Assembly: GCF_005239225.2 (NCBI RefSeq)
Contig: NC_133300.1
Coordinates: 16,211,875-16,275,874, forward strand
Direction of reading: 5' to 3'
DNA from: Populus alba
Taxonomy: Eukaryota > Streptophyta > Magnoliopsida > Malpighiales > Salicaceae
DNA: 64,000 nucleotides
Both the position numbers and the translations under genes were made by a program. The first letter of the stretch is position 1. Every line of letters starts with the position of its first letter. This document shows positions 47,466 to 59,862 of this stretch, piece after piece. Under the pieces are notes generated by a model. That model did no database searches. It was not told the origin of the DNA and saw only the letters and a program-made list of their open reading frames with translations.

Positions 47466-50400
47466 AAAGAAATGATATGACAAGTGTGAAAAATAGGACT
47501 TACCTGGCGAAGTCCTGAGGGGATGACAAAAGAAGGGCTGAAAAACTTGGTGCTTCCTGATAATTCCCGATCATAGGGTTTGAAAACTCGGTGTTTCCTG
47601 GCTGCAAGGGTTGAAAACTCGAGGCTTCCCGATTGCAAGGTTGATCTATTCATTTCTTTGGGATTTTTCTAATGCTAGGGTTCATCCCATCGTCCTTTTA
47701 TTCCATGATCAAAACCGATTCTTTATTATCATCACCACAATGCTTCTTTCTTTTTCCACCATCTTGCTGGACCTCATTAAGGATTTTCCTGTAACAATTC
47801 AAAAATATGTGCAAATGGTTTTTTTTTTTTTTTTTGAGGTTAGATGATATGCATGCATCCTTACCTGATTTGAAATATAAGTCCCCCCCTCTTTGATGCT
47901 CCATCGTCATAGGGTGCCCTTGTTTGCATCCCAAAGCTTTCTTTGTTCTTCCGATGTATTGGCTCATTCATGTGCTAGCCATCCACTCAGCTGTAAATGC
48001 AGTGCCCATCCCGGGCTGTCTTCGACAATTAATGCTCGCATCGTTCATCAAGCTTGACCCTGCCCCCAAGTGTGGTGCTGCTTGATTCATTATGAAGGAT
48101 TTTCTCTCTTGGATTCTTTTGAGAATTATCCTTTGATTGATTGTGTGTATCATGCCAACACCCCATCAAGATTGTTAATCGGTCATGAACTTACCTTCAG
48201 CTGAAACACCATTCAAGTATATGTGGTCACCAACCTTCATGGAACAACCAAGTCATCTAGACATGGATATCATGCTTTGCAGTAAAACGCTTATCATTGT
48301 AAGCTCGATGTTCTTCTCTATGGATTCCCTTCAGCTTGTCAAATCAGATCGTGAAAAAAATGCGTTGGCATCATCATTGATCCATTTTATCACCCATATT
48401 CATGCGGTGAAGTGTGCATTTGAGCTTCAAAACAAATGGTCCCACAATCAGTCTTGGTGGGTGCATCCTTCCAGCATTCATGCACATGCAACTATGTGAT
48501 AACATCGATCAAAAGTCATAACCATGTTGAAGATGATAAACCAAGATGAAGATATGAAAATATCCTTCTAGTGCAGCGTTGCTCATCAATTGCTGCTGAA
48601 GTGCACTAGATCATGGATTGTCTTTGAACAACATTGCCCCCAATATGATCTGAAGGTTTGTTCATCGGTTTATACTCAAGAAGGTTTTTCTTTGTCATTG
48701 TCAGATGCTAAACATAATTTTCCGGGACCTTGATGACTGATCATCTGATTCTTTCTTTGCCCCCAGCTGATATGGATACTGTTTGTTTTCCTTCTTAGGG
48801 TCCACTGTATTGCCCCCAGGTGGTCAACGTCTCAAGGAGTTTTGAGAAGAGTTGATGTCATTTCATGTTAAGGATTCCACAAACTCAATGAATATTCTTC
48901 TTTGTTTGACAATCTTTCTTGTTCTAGAATCAAATCTCATACTTCAAAGGTCATGTCTATTCAAGTCTAATTGTTGAAATGAAATCAGAGAGATATCAAC
49001 TTTTGAAAAGTATTTTTGAAATTCAAGCTTCTTTGGTCAAAGACCCAACACACGTCATTCAATGTAGTCCTTCGATTGCCTTGTATTTAAAAAAAAAAAA
49101 ATAGAAATCGACCCGTTGTAAGATTAAAATGGTCTTTCTCATGGTTCTTTCTGTCCACTTTAAACTCTGATTTTGGGTATATCTTTTTTTTTTATTATGG
49201 TTTGTGATGAGGTGATATTTTTGTGAATTTCATATGACTAGATGCTCAGGCTTGATCAAGAAAGGTTGTTTCTTTTCTCAGTATTTATTTTATCAGCATG
49301 CATAATAACCAGTAGCTTAATTCATGAAGTCACGACCCTTATAGAAAAGCTCTTCAATTTTTGAGAGCACCATTTATCAGTTCAAGTTGCCTGCTTGATT
49401 AAAAAGGGCTTTTAAAAGCACGTAATGTAGGCTATGGTTCATGGCTATAAAAGAAAGGAATTTCATAGGCTCAAAAGGTATTTGAGGGTTTCAACGACCT
49501 AGGACCAACATTAACTATTCATCGATTCTCTTTCTCTTGTTTTCATTGTAGAGAAAGTGACATATAACCTTGTTAATCTCAAATATCAGAATTCTCTTAA
49601 CATATGTCATAATGCAAATCCAACTTTTTCTTTGATGAATAACTAATCTAATTTTTTTTTTGAAGACATTAGAGGCTCTATCCAAGACACACCAAAAGAT
49701 ATGAAGCATCGATTTTTCTAGTGTTGACTTTTGGCATTTGCTGTCTTTTCTCAATTGAAAACTGTATTGCCTCTCTTAGAATTAATAGGCATTCTCCTTC
49801 CTTTATCTTTAACTTGTCTTTAAGTGAAGGCAATTTCAACTCATAGCCTTCCTCAAAATTTTCTTATATGCCCCAGTCTATGTGTTTTCTTTTAGCCCTC
49901 TCTCAATCATTGGACTTTTGTTCTAAGCCTTTCCCTTTATCCATTAATTATATCAATGCCTTCAAAATATCTCTCATTTGCCCCCAGTGTGGGGTGTGAT
50001 CCTAGTCAGGGTTTTTATGAAAAAATATTCTATCCAGCTCAAAATGGGACTACAAGGGATATAATTTTTAGAAAGTGAAGGGATATCAAAGATGGCCTTT
50101 TCTCATTTCAAGCAAGGTCGGTTAGATCCGATAAATTTTGACCTCATCTAGTGTAATGATTTGGACTTGTAAGAGTCAATGATTCACGAGTCTATAGCTA
50201 CCGAAACCACTACATGTCATTATGCATACTGTTAAAACTTAGCTACATGGTGGGTGGTTCAATTTTATGTGTGAGCTCAAAATTTGTTCGGCCATCTCAT
50301 GTCATTTCAACAAGAATCGAGTCATTTCTGTAATCAAAACACTTTTAATCTTCAGGATTGATTAACCTTTATCGCATGTTGGAGTTTGATCAAAATATTT

Positions 50401-51289
50401 TGTCAGAATAAAATGCTAAACCTCTGTTGATTTCAAAACAACAAAGAGACAAAAGCAAGACATGTTTCGGTAAAAGATGAGATGTGATCCCAAAACAAAA
50501 TGCAGAATTCCATGACAATATGATTGACCTTTCATCACCATTCTTGAATTAGCTCTTCTGGCAATATTTGTGTTTTGCCAAGCACTTTCGAGCACATGTC
50601 ATTTTGAAGATTTTCGGGGGACAATATAGCCAATGACACCCTCCTTCACAAACTCTACTTGTCTCTTGCTCTCCAACTTCAGGACTTGCTTCTTGAAATT
50701 CTTGCAACTGTTGAATTGAAATGGTTGAGGACCCTACCATGACATCACATCTCTTGTATGGATTATACCACCTAGAAAATGGTGGTTGCGTGGGATTTGT
50801 CGAAGTCAAGTAAAAGTCTAGAATTTGGCAGATGCTAGTAAATAAACTCACAATGACAACTGTTCAATAGAAATTCTTGCAACTATTCCATTGAAATGGT
50901 CGAGGACCCCACCATCACATCACATCTATTGTCTAGATTATACCACATGGCAAATGCACATCTATCTTTGGAAAAGACATTAGAGTAGTCAAGGATACAT
51001 CAAGACTTTGGCTAGACCACATAATTAAGGTTTTCCACTGTCAGAGTCTTCTTTTGATTCATCTCTCATCATTGTTCTGGAATCCTTGACAGAACCTTCA
51101 ATCTTTTCCCTCTTCATAACTTGTTTAATTCCCTCAGCAATCGTCACAACATCATGTCAATCTTTCAATGTTGTTGTTTTAGGATTGTTGGAACCCCCTC
51201 GATAGCTAGGTAAATCTTGGCAGCGCATAAAAACAAAAGCGTGTGGAATCCCATGTTGTCAAAATTGGAAGAGAACCCGATGAATCTAC
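47466..51289. other. Internal DNA of LARD-like element, no coding domains
   Basis: About 3.8 kb with only short open frames and no retroelement protein motif on either strand. Short CCCCCAG words (TTGCCCCCAGCTGAT, TGCCCCCAGTGTGG) recur. Confidence 0.6.
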
Positions 51290-51940
51290 AACATCTTTAA
51301 TTTCCTCTTTGATTCCTCACTGACGGTTGAACAAACATAAACCTGTAGAGGGAGTTCTGCTCTGTTGAAGTTTCAGTCTTCTTCGTGTTGTTTAGTCCAA
51401 GTTTGTCTTTTCTCCCAACTTTTGCGTTGTAATGCCGATACTGGTAGGAAAAAATTGTTGGACAATTTGAAACCACTGCATCTCTTCTTGGATTTCCCAC
51501 TTGCATATCCACAAACAGATTCCTGCCGAGAGATCTCTGTTACGTTGAAGTTTGATATTTGCTCATGTTTTTCAAACCAAGTCTGGCTCTTCAACCTGCT
51601 ACAGTTTCTTCGTGCTGAAACTGATGAGAGAAATATTTGTAGCATATGCAATTAGTAAATCTCCTCTTGCACTCTCAACTTGCATCATCATAAACTTGTA
51701 GCTCTGCCACGTTGAAGTTCGACGACTACTCATATTTTCAGACCAGGCCTGACTCCTCTGCCTACTACAATGTTTTGTTCGTGCCACTGGTGGAAAAAAG
51801 GTTTCAAAGCATATGAAATTAATACATCCCCTTTTGCATTTCCCATTGGCAGATCCACCAATAAATCTCTACAGAAAGAGCTCTACCACGTAGAAGTTCA
51901 GTGTTTAATCATGGTTTTTCAGACCAACATCTTGTGCTAC
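51290..51940. repeat. Diverged tandem array, ~180-bp unit, about 4 copies
   Basis: Recurring order of words: CTCTGTTGAAGTTTC / TTACGTTGAAGTTTG / CCACGTTGAAGTTCG / CCACGTAGAAGTTCA, then 'cagaccaagtctg'-like and 'ttcgtgctg'-like segments. Units are much diverged from one another. Confidence 0.6.
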
Positions 51941-52994
51941 TGAAGTGGAATTGAGCTCATAATTGGGGTAACTTCAAAGAAGCTTAATGCACCATGTACA
52001 AGAGGCTAGTAGTCATTTGGTTCCATTAGATGATGTGGAGGCGATGAACACTTAACAGTGCAACTGGACAAGAATCAGAGTTGTCATTAGTTGATGACTG
52101 AAGGCATTATTGTAGTTGTTCATGACTGAAAAGGAGAGATACAGCTTCAGTTGGACGTGAACAAGCAGTGTTCCCACAGAAGACTGTGCAAACACTCTCT
52201 TTCCATTTGATGCTCAACACTTGTTCGAGCAAATCTGAGTCCAGCTACTTCACCTTTGATGCTCTCAACCTTAATCTGATAATGAGCCTCTATCTGACTC
52301 CTTTGTTCACTTCCCTCATCTTTCTTCAATCACGTGCAACACAATTTGTACAGGGGACCTACCTTTCAACCCGGTACATGCATGATAAATATATGAACAT
52401 GTAATCTATATGATGAACTCGCCCTTCGAGGGGTGACAATATGGTCGTAACTCTTGTATGATGGAACAAGAATCGTGATTTTTGCCCAAACTTTACAATG
52501 AAAATTTTCGGAGTGACGACCAATGTGTCACCTACAAGTCTTGAGTTCAAGATGCTTCAAGAAGGGTTTGCCCTTATGCAAATAACGATAGCACATACAT
52601 CCTAAGGACAACTTCTATTCATTATGTGAACATGGGTAGGTTTTCTATCTGGTCTCAAAAGGGTCTCATATCTGCCCAGTGACGTTCTTCGTAAAGACAG
52701 TATGGGGGCGTTGCAAGGAATAGTTAAGGCATGTATACCCACCATTACCAAGCAAGCAGTCAGATATGAGTTGGGTGTTTCACGCATCTAAACCCTGACC
52801 AATAGTCTTAGGGCAGATCGCTAGTTCCCCACCTAACCTAGAAGCTTGTGTGTGCTTTCAAAAATAAATACAGGTGATGCATGAAACAATTCTATAAAAT
52901 ACATGGCAAAAAAATATTAACAAAAAGATAAAAATGCAAAAAACTTAAACACATCAAATACACAAAGCTTATTCCAATAATGTTAGAAACAATA

Positions 52995-53015
52995 CCTTCC
53001 TCAGTGGAGTCACCA
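52995..53015 (-). other. Primer binding site candidate of LARD-like element
   Basis: TGGTGACTCCACTGAGGAAG on the minus strand, close to the TGGCGACTCC-type sites of plant Gypsy elements, three bases after an LTR end ...GACA (53019). A second TGGCGACTCC word occurs near 53111, so the LTR end could lie ~90 bp further out. Confidence 0.4.
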
Positions 53016-53018
53016 TTC

Positions 53019-55051
53019 TGTCGCACGTAGGAAAATCCACGCGGCATCGGGCTGGCGATTTTTATCGTTGTTGCTCGTTGTGTTTGCTTTGAATTCATTG
53101 GGAGTCGCCACCTAGTAATTGATTGCGGGCTACTAGGAAACCGGATGTACTGGTCTTGTCAAAAATTCGTGGGTAAGAGACTAGTTGTGGTTAGGGAAGG
53201 TATTAGCACCCCTAACGCACCCTACCTGAGGTAAGTTGCTTCGTGATTTTGACGTGTTAAAGAAGTTTTAAAATTTTGTCTTTTCATCGGATATTAGAAA
53301 TACAACTTACGTATAAGTTAATAATTCTTGACCGTGATCCAATCAAAATATTAAATTCTTCTTTAATCCTTGCAATTTTATCATAAAAAAATATAAAAAA
53401 TAAAACAATTACAAACACATACATTCACTTTTACTATATTTTTGTTGCTTTTCTTTTCTTTTTCTTTTTCTTTTTTTTTTTTGTTTTCTTTTACATCCAC
53501 ATTTACAAAGTACAAATGATTCAAAACAAATAAACAAAAAAATACATTAAAATTACAATAACAACCCCTAAAATATATGGAATTTACGGGGAACACCTTC
53601 TACATGCCAGAACAGTGCCGGGAATATCTTCTGGGTCTCTGAAACAGCGGCGGCGCGTCTCCCCACGCGCCTCCGCAACTGGCGGCGCGTGGGTTCACGC
53701 ACCGTCGTGAAAACGCAGGCAGCAGGGGAGATTGGAAATGGCTTCCTCCCCTCTTCTCTTCCTCGACGACGGTGACAACCACCGCTATCTGCAGAACGAA
53801 GAAACCACAAACAACAGTTGATTTTAATTTTTTGTTTAGATCTGCTTTTAATTTTCTTTTTCTGTTCGTTGTTCGTTTCTTCTTCCCCGGTGGAAGATCC
53901 GTTGCAGAGTGGTTGTTCGTTTCTTCTTCCCCGGTGGAAGATCCGCTGCAGAGTGGTTGTTCGGTCGGCGGCTTCTGTGTAGTCCGCCGTGCCTGGGCTG
54001 CTATGGGAGGCGACGAGCTGGATTTGCTGCTGGCCGGTTGCTGTGGAGGAGATCGAAGGGGACAGCGAGGTTGTTGCTGGAAGCCGATCTGTGCTGATGG
54101 ACGAATCTTCATCGCGTCTGTGCTGATGTGGAAGGCTGGCCGGCTAGAGCTACAGTGCGATGAAGGAGCAGCGGACCGATCTGGCAGTGGCTGGCTTCGG
54201 GCTACTGTTTTGGCCGCTGCTATTGGAGGCTGAATGGAGAGGAGAGGGTGGGCAGCTCATGGTGGATGAGACGCCGCTGCAAGGCTAGTCGGGCGGAGAT
54301 GAAGAGGACATCGAGGTTGTTGCTGGAGGCTTGAGTTTAGGGGAGGCCGGTGTTTACGGAGATGGTGGTGCAGCGGTCTTGGTGTTAATGAGAAGGAGAG
54401 GGGACAGTGTGTGATGGTGTTTCAGGTGCAGGGGCCAGGATTGGGAAAGTGAGGGGACTGGAGATGGAGAGGGCTGTGTGGGGAATATGAGGTCAGCTGA
54501 GAAGGTCTATGTCGGGGAGAAAAAAATTCAACGTGGAGGCTGGCGGCTGGTTTCCAGAGAAGAAAACTAGGGAGAAAAATTCAAAACCAGTAGGGGGAGG
54601 CGCCGCCGGCCCCTTTTTTTGAGTGAGGAGAAAGAGTTGGGTTTTGAGGTTTTTTTTTTTTGTTGAATTTGTCAAAATTGACCCTCTTTAATGTGTTGAG
54701 AACACTAGTATTTATAGGTGAATTGTTGCTAGGTTTTTCAACTTGGTCCCTCAACTTCTTTCTTTTTTTGTAAATTTTGATTTTTCTTATTTTTTTGTAT
54801 TTTTTGAAAACGAGCAATATCAACGTCGACTCAATGAGGAAAATCAATGATTTTTAAAAATGACGCGTGAAAAGTTGAACGCGTTCAAAAGACCCTTAAA
54901 AATTTAAATTCTTTTTTAGACGACGTTGAAAATGCTAAAATGATGAAAATATATTAAAAAACATATTTTTTTGGATTTTCTTTGTTTTTCTCTATTTTTG
55001 AATTTTTTCTGAAAATTTATCAAAACATGGGTCAAAAATTGGGTAGCAACA
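53019..55051 (-). repeat. Complete 5' LTR of LARD-like element (~2.0 kb)
   Basis: Starts TGTTGCTACCCAATTTTTG at 55051 on the minus strand. Contains GC-rich sequence around 53600-54500 and a 44-bp tandem duplication (53868-53911 and 53912-53955). The portion 54143-55051 matches the truncated LTR. The downstream end is set by the PBS candidate and is less sure. Confidence 0.7.
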
Positions 55052-55555
55052 CCAATGTTGGTGCCACCACTTAGATGGAGAGGGTATGTTAACTTGTTTT
55101 ATATTTACATTTTTTCCATGATTGTCTTGTATTAATTTTATATTTTTTAGTTGGATATATTTCAAGTTCAGAAATATTAACATAGTGTTTTGGTTACTTC
55201 TGCTTGATGCCTGCAGCTGTTTTCAATTTTCATGTCAAGTTAAATGCTTAAAATGGTATAATAGATGAAGGGAAGAATCTCTGATTATAAAGACTGGAAT
55301 TCCAATCCCAATTTCCGCTAATTGAAATTAACATTTCAGCATGTTTCAAGGCTCTGCTTCTCCATTTCTGTAACCTCCATTAGAAGGGAAACTAATTGTC
55401 TTGTAGGTGTTTATTGAAAACATGGTGAATGTGAGATTTGGATGGAAGGTTTTGTCTAGGATTCTCAACAAAACGGAGAACACTGTCTTTAAACATTGAA
55501 GAGCATTTGCTAATCACAACCATGTCTAATACCAGAAAATTAACATTATTGCCAC
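55052..55555 (+). pseudogene. RpoT exon 5 tail and intron 5, second copy
   Basis: Matches 4143-4649 closely: the end of exon 5 (CCAATGTTGGTGCCACCACT...) with donor GTATGT instead of GTAGGT, then intron 5. It shows that the LARD-like element sits inside exon 5. It ends where Copia-type sequence starts (55556). Confidence 0.9.
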
Positions 55556-55925
55556 TATTGAGCTGTATTGAGCTGCATGCAATTCAATCTTCTTCACTGT
55601 CCATAATGAAGCCAGCAGTGCAGTTCTGTTTTCTCTAGCTTATCCACATCAGCAATGCATAGAGCAATGCAAATCCCCAGCAGCAACAGTAACGGGCAAT
55701 CCTGCAGTCTTCAGTTAACTTCTTCAGCAAGCAATAGTGGAGGAGTTAGAGTTTGTTAAAGTTGTTTGAGTTAGTTAAAGCTGTTATAGGAAGTTTGTTA
55801 TTTCTGTTAATTAGCCGTTACTTAATCTGTTTTCAACTAGTTTATATATACAGTGTAATAGACAATAGTAAGATTAACAAAGTGAAATATTCAGTTCATA
55901 ACTCTTTCAATTTCCATTTCCAATA
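55556..55925 (+). repeat. 5' LTR candidate of decayed Copia element
   Basis: Lies between the end of RpoT-copy homology and the PBS. TTTATATATACAG (~55843) is a likely TATA box. The exact start is unproven because no 3' LTR is available (TATTGAG at 55556 or TGAGCTG at 55559). Confidence 0.6.
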
Positions 55926-55937
55926 TGGTATCAGAGC
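55926..55937 (+). other. Primer binding site, initiator tRNA-Met type
   Basis: TGGTATCAGAGC, identical to the 12-mer of the young element at 15299-15310. Confidence 0.9.
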
Positions 55938-56014
55938 ATTCTCTCTGAATTCTATTTCTGCATCTTCAAGTCTCATCATCTTCTTCATTCTCTTCTCTGC
56001 ATTCTTTCTTGACA

Positions 56015-59000
56015 ATGGCTGTTAACACCAACCTTACATCAGAGATGGATTCTTCAAATCCTTTCTTCTTGCATCATGGTGACAGTCCTGGAGCCATGAT
56101 CGTCTCAAAACCTCTCAATGGTGAAAACTATAATTCATGGAAGAGGGCAATGATGATGGCCTTATCAGCCAAGAACAAACTCAGTTTTGTCAATGGCACT
56201 TTGCCTAAACCATCTGATCCTGATGATTCTCAAGGATTGGCATGGACTCGTTGCAATAACATGGTTCTCTCATGGCTGCTCAACTCTGTTTCAACAGAGA
56301 TTGCCAATAGCATCATTTACATTGATGATGCTTCTGAAATATGGAAAGACCTTCAAGATCGGTTTTCTCAACACAATGGACCACGCATCTTTCAGCTTCA
56401 GAAATCCATCTCATGTTTATCACAAGAGAACAATTTTGTAAGTTCATATTTTACTGCTTTAAAAGGACTATGGGATGAGTTAGGAAATCACCAACCAATC
56501 CCTACCTGCACATGTGGAGCCTTGAAAACTATTCTGTCTTACCATCATCAACAACAAGTATATCAATTCCTAATGGGATTAAATGAAAGTTTTTTACATG
56601 TTCGAGGTCAAATTCTGTTGATTGATCCACTACCTTCAATCAATAAAGTTTTCTCACTTGTTATCCAAAAAGAGAGGCAACGTATGATTTCTCCATCAAG
56701 CATCTCATTCAATCAGAACACTACTGCTTTGTTTACAAAGACTGTGTCTTCAAATTGCTTTGCTGGTAACAAGTCTTCTTATATTCGAAAAGATCGACCT
56801 ATATGCTCTCATTGTGGGATTGCTGGCCACACTGTGGAGAAGTGTTACAGAATTCATGGCTTTCCTCCTGGTTACAAGTTTAATAGAGGAAAGAATGCAC
56901 CTCCTAGTTCTAATCAAGTCTCTAACTGTAATACCCCTCAGCTTCCTATTACTTATGAACAATGCCATCAACTCATTAACATGTTCAAGCCATCCATCTC
57001 AGAGCATGACTCGTCTGTCAACCACGTTTCCTCATCTGCAACCAAAGAATCAGAAGACTCCATGCAAGGTGAAAATATGACAAGTACAGGTGATTTTTCA
57101 CTCACAAAATGGTATACATCTTCATGATCTAGATTTACAACATTATGTTTTTGCATCATCTTTGTCTCTAACTCCACAGGCTTCCTTAACAAACTCTATC
57201 AAAACCTCTTGGATCATTGATACTGGTGCTACAGATCACATGATCTGTTGCATGTCATTTTTTACAAGCATTACTTCTTCTATTTCCAAATCTGTGAGAT
57301 TACCCAATGGACAATATGCCTCAGTTACTCACATTGGCACAATTAAAATTTCAGACTCTTTTATTCTAACAGACGTGCTTTGCATTCCTTCTTTTTCCTT
57401 CAACTTAATATCTGTTAGCAAATTGATTCAAAATCTACATTGTTGTGTCATCTTCTTATCACAATTTTGTTTTGTTCAGCACCTTACAAGTTGGAAAACG
57501 ATTGGTGTGGGTAAAGAAGCTGGAGGTTTATATCATTTGATGCACAATCCAATTTATGTTTTACCTAATAATTCTGTTTCTATCAATTCTGCAAATTTCA
57601 TGTCCAATAATAATGTCACTACTTTAGCCTCTGAAAGTTTCTCTGTAAACTTTGTCAATAATAGCTTGTGGCATTATAGATTAGGACATCCTTCCGACTC
57701 TCCTTTGAGATTACTTTCTCATGTAATTCCACAGGTTCTCCATGAATCAAATAAGAATTGCAACATTTGTCCACTGGCCAAACAACATTGTCTCTCTTTT
57801 CCCCATAGCACATCCATTTCCACTCAACCTTTTGATTTAATTCATTGTGATATTTGGGGCCCCTTTTCCACAAAATCCCTTACTGGTTCATCATATTTTC
57901 TGACCATTGTTTATGACCACACTAGATTTACATGGATTCACCTTTTAGACAATAAATCTCAAACCAGAACTCACATTCAATCTTTCTTTAATCTGGTTGA
58001 AACACAATTCAATACTAGAATCAAATGTTTACGGTCAGATAATGGAGTTGAGTTCAACATGAGCCACTTTTATGCATCAAAGGGTGTTGTTCATCAACTT
58101 AGCTGCGTTGAAACCCCACAACAAAACTCCATTGTTAAGCGCAAACATCAGCATATTTTGAATGTAGCTAGATCGATTCGTTTTTAGTCACATTTGCCTC
58201 TACACTTTTGGGGGGACTGTGTTCTTACAGCCGTGCATTTGATAAACAGAATTCCTACTCCTATACTACAAAATAAATCTCCTTAAGAAACCTTGTTCAA
58301 ATCCTCTCCATCATATTCTCATTTACGTGTATTTGGTTGTCTTTGCTATGCCAATACTCTTCTTCAAAATAAACATAAATTTGATTCTAGAGCTAAGCCC
58401 TGCATATTTCTTGGATATCCCTTGGGCATGAAAGGTTACAAACTATATGATTTACATGTCAATACCATGTTTGTTTCCAGAAATGTTGTGTTTCATGAAA
58501 ATATATTTCCTTTTGCTCTTAGACATCATACATCTCATAATGCTTCTGTATTACCTCTGCCTATTCCTATACATGACTCACCTATTCCTTCACTTGATCC
58601 CTTACCTACAAATTATTTTCCCTCAAGCCATATCAATACTTCACCTTCTAGCTCCATAAATTCCCCGACAGAACAATGTATACCATCCACTGTAGAAATT
58701 ACACCACAGCCCTGTAGAAAGTCTTCTTGGGTAAAACACACACCTGGATATCTGCATGACTATCATTGTCATATTGCAACCTCCACTTTAGATCCTGCAC
58801 CTTCGTCTACAGCTTCAGGTATTCCTTATCCTCTTTCTTCAGTTCTTTCCTATAATCATCTTTCCTCTACTTAAAAATCCTTTAGTCTTTCTGTCTCTGC
58901 ACTTGTTGAACCCACATCCTATATACAAGCTGTTAAACATGAGGAATGGCGTGAGGCTATGGCTAATGAGATCAAAGCACTTGAACAAAATGATACATGG

Positions 59001-59364
59001 ACTACTGTTAATCCTCCTGCTTCCAAGCACGTTATTGGATGTAAATGGGTTTACAAAGTCAAGTTACACTCTGATGGGACTTTGGAAAGGTATAAAGCTC
59101 GGTTGGTTGCCAAGGGATACAATCAGTGTGAAGGATTGGTTTACTATGAGACTTTTTCTCCTGTGGCTAAACTCACCACTGTGAGAACTCTTTTGGCAGT
59201 AGCAGCAGTCAAGAAGTGGGATCTTCATCAGTTGGATGTGAATAATGCATTTCTTCATGGCCAATTAGATGAAGAAGTCTACATGTCTTTGCCTCCTGGA
59301 TTTGCCAGACAGGGGGAGTCCAAGGTATGCAAGTTACACAAGTCAATCTATGGCTTAAAGCAGG
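56015..59364 (+). pseudogene. Copia gag-pol pseudogene
   Basis: Gag from ATG 56015 to 57127 with UBN2-type domain and CCHC knuckle (CSHCGIAGHTVEKC, near residue 266). A frameshift between 57090 and 57127 separates Gag from the protease frame ([11 protein letters not shown]). Integrase follows ([30 protein letters not shown]). In-frame stops occur at ~58187 (after SIRF), ~58286 (after NKSP) and ~58874 (after HLSST). RT begins near 58950 and stops at YGLKQ (59363). In the integrase, [10 protein letters not shown] replaces the usual QQNG-x-ERKH, so the catalytic Glu appears as Lys. Inactive. Confidence 0.92.
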
Positions 59365-59480
59365 TGACACAACCAAAAGATTGGTGTCTTCTTCCAAGTG
59401 CAGGAGTGTCGAAGTAATAAATAACCCGGCAAGACCGGGGTCGAACCACATAGAGGTTAATTGTATAAATTATAAATAAC

Positions 59481-59615
59481 AAGAAAACAACAACAACAAC
59501 AACAACAATAACAATAATAATAATAGTAATAGTAATAGTAATAGTAATAGTAATAATAATATTAATAGTAGTAGTAGTAGTAGTAGTAGTAGTAATATTA
59601 ATAGTAGTAGTAGTA

Positions 59616-59662
<47 letters not shown>
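59481..59662. repeat. AAC/AAT/AGT compound microsatellite
   Basis: (AAC)n passes into (AAT)n, (AGTAAT)n and (AGT)n and back to (AAT)n over ~180 bases with few interruptions. Such tracts are highly mutable. Confidence 0.95.
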
Positions 59663-59665
<3 letters not shown>

Positions 59666-59742
59666 CAGTACGTGGCGTTGTTATACCTGAGAATGATCTA
59701 AAAGATCGGGTCACAGGTTTCCAGCCTATATACTGATTTTAT

Positions 59743-59755
59743 GATAATAATAGTA

Positions 59756-59821
<66 letters not shown>

Positions 59822-59862
59822 GTGTTAGTAGTAGTAATAGTAATAACAATAATAATAATAAA
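59743..59862. repeat. AAT microsatellite
   Basis: (AAT)n of about 24 units (59763-59820 region) with AGT-containing edges, ending in AAGAAGAGGAGGAGG. Confidence 0.95.

Larger units (their letters stand above)
45142..55051 (-). mobile_element. Large LTR element without coding domains (LARD-like), inserted in RpoT copy exon 5
   Basis: Read on the minus strand: complete LTR 55051-53019 (TGTTGCTACCC...), a TGGTGACTCC primer-site candidate at 53015, ~6.5 kb internal DNA, an AAAGAGGGGG polypurine tract (46537-46528), then a second LTR from 46523 cut short at 45142. No gag, protease, integrase or RT motif occurs in the interior; the longest open frame is ~100 codons, and three tandem arrays are present. 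This fits a non-autonomous LARD, probably mobilised by a Gypsy element (inference from PBS type and LTR length). The right end abuts RpoT-copy sequence equivalent to 4143. The left end lost ~1.1 kb of LTR together with host 2939-4142. Confidence 0.75.
55556..59364 (+). mobile_element. Decayed Ty1/Copia element, truncated in reverse transcriptase
   Basis: 5' LTR candidate 55556-55925, PBS TGGTATCAGAGC at 55926-55937, degenerate gag-pol 56015-59364. Similarity ends at KSIYGLKQ of RT, where an LTR-like sequence starts with TG (59365). RNase H, polypurine tract and 3' LTR are absent from the window. It belongs to a lineage related to, but clearly distinct from, the young element at 15068. Confidence 0.9.

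Noticed and set aside
53600..54233. Open frames of 150-170 codons on both strands
   Set aside because: They lie in the GC-rich part of the LARD LTR, contain a 44-bp tandem duplication and match no domain I recognise.
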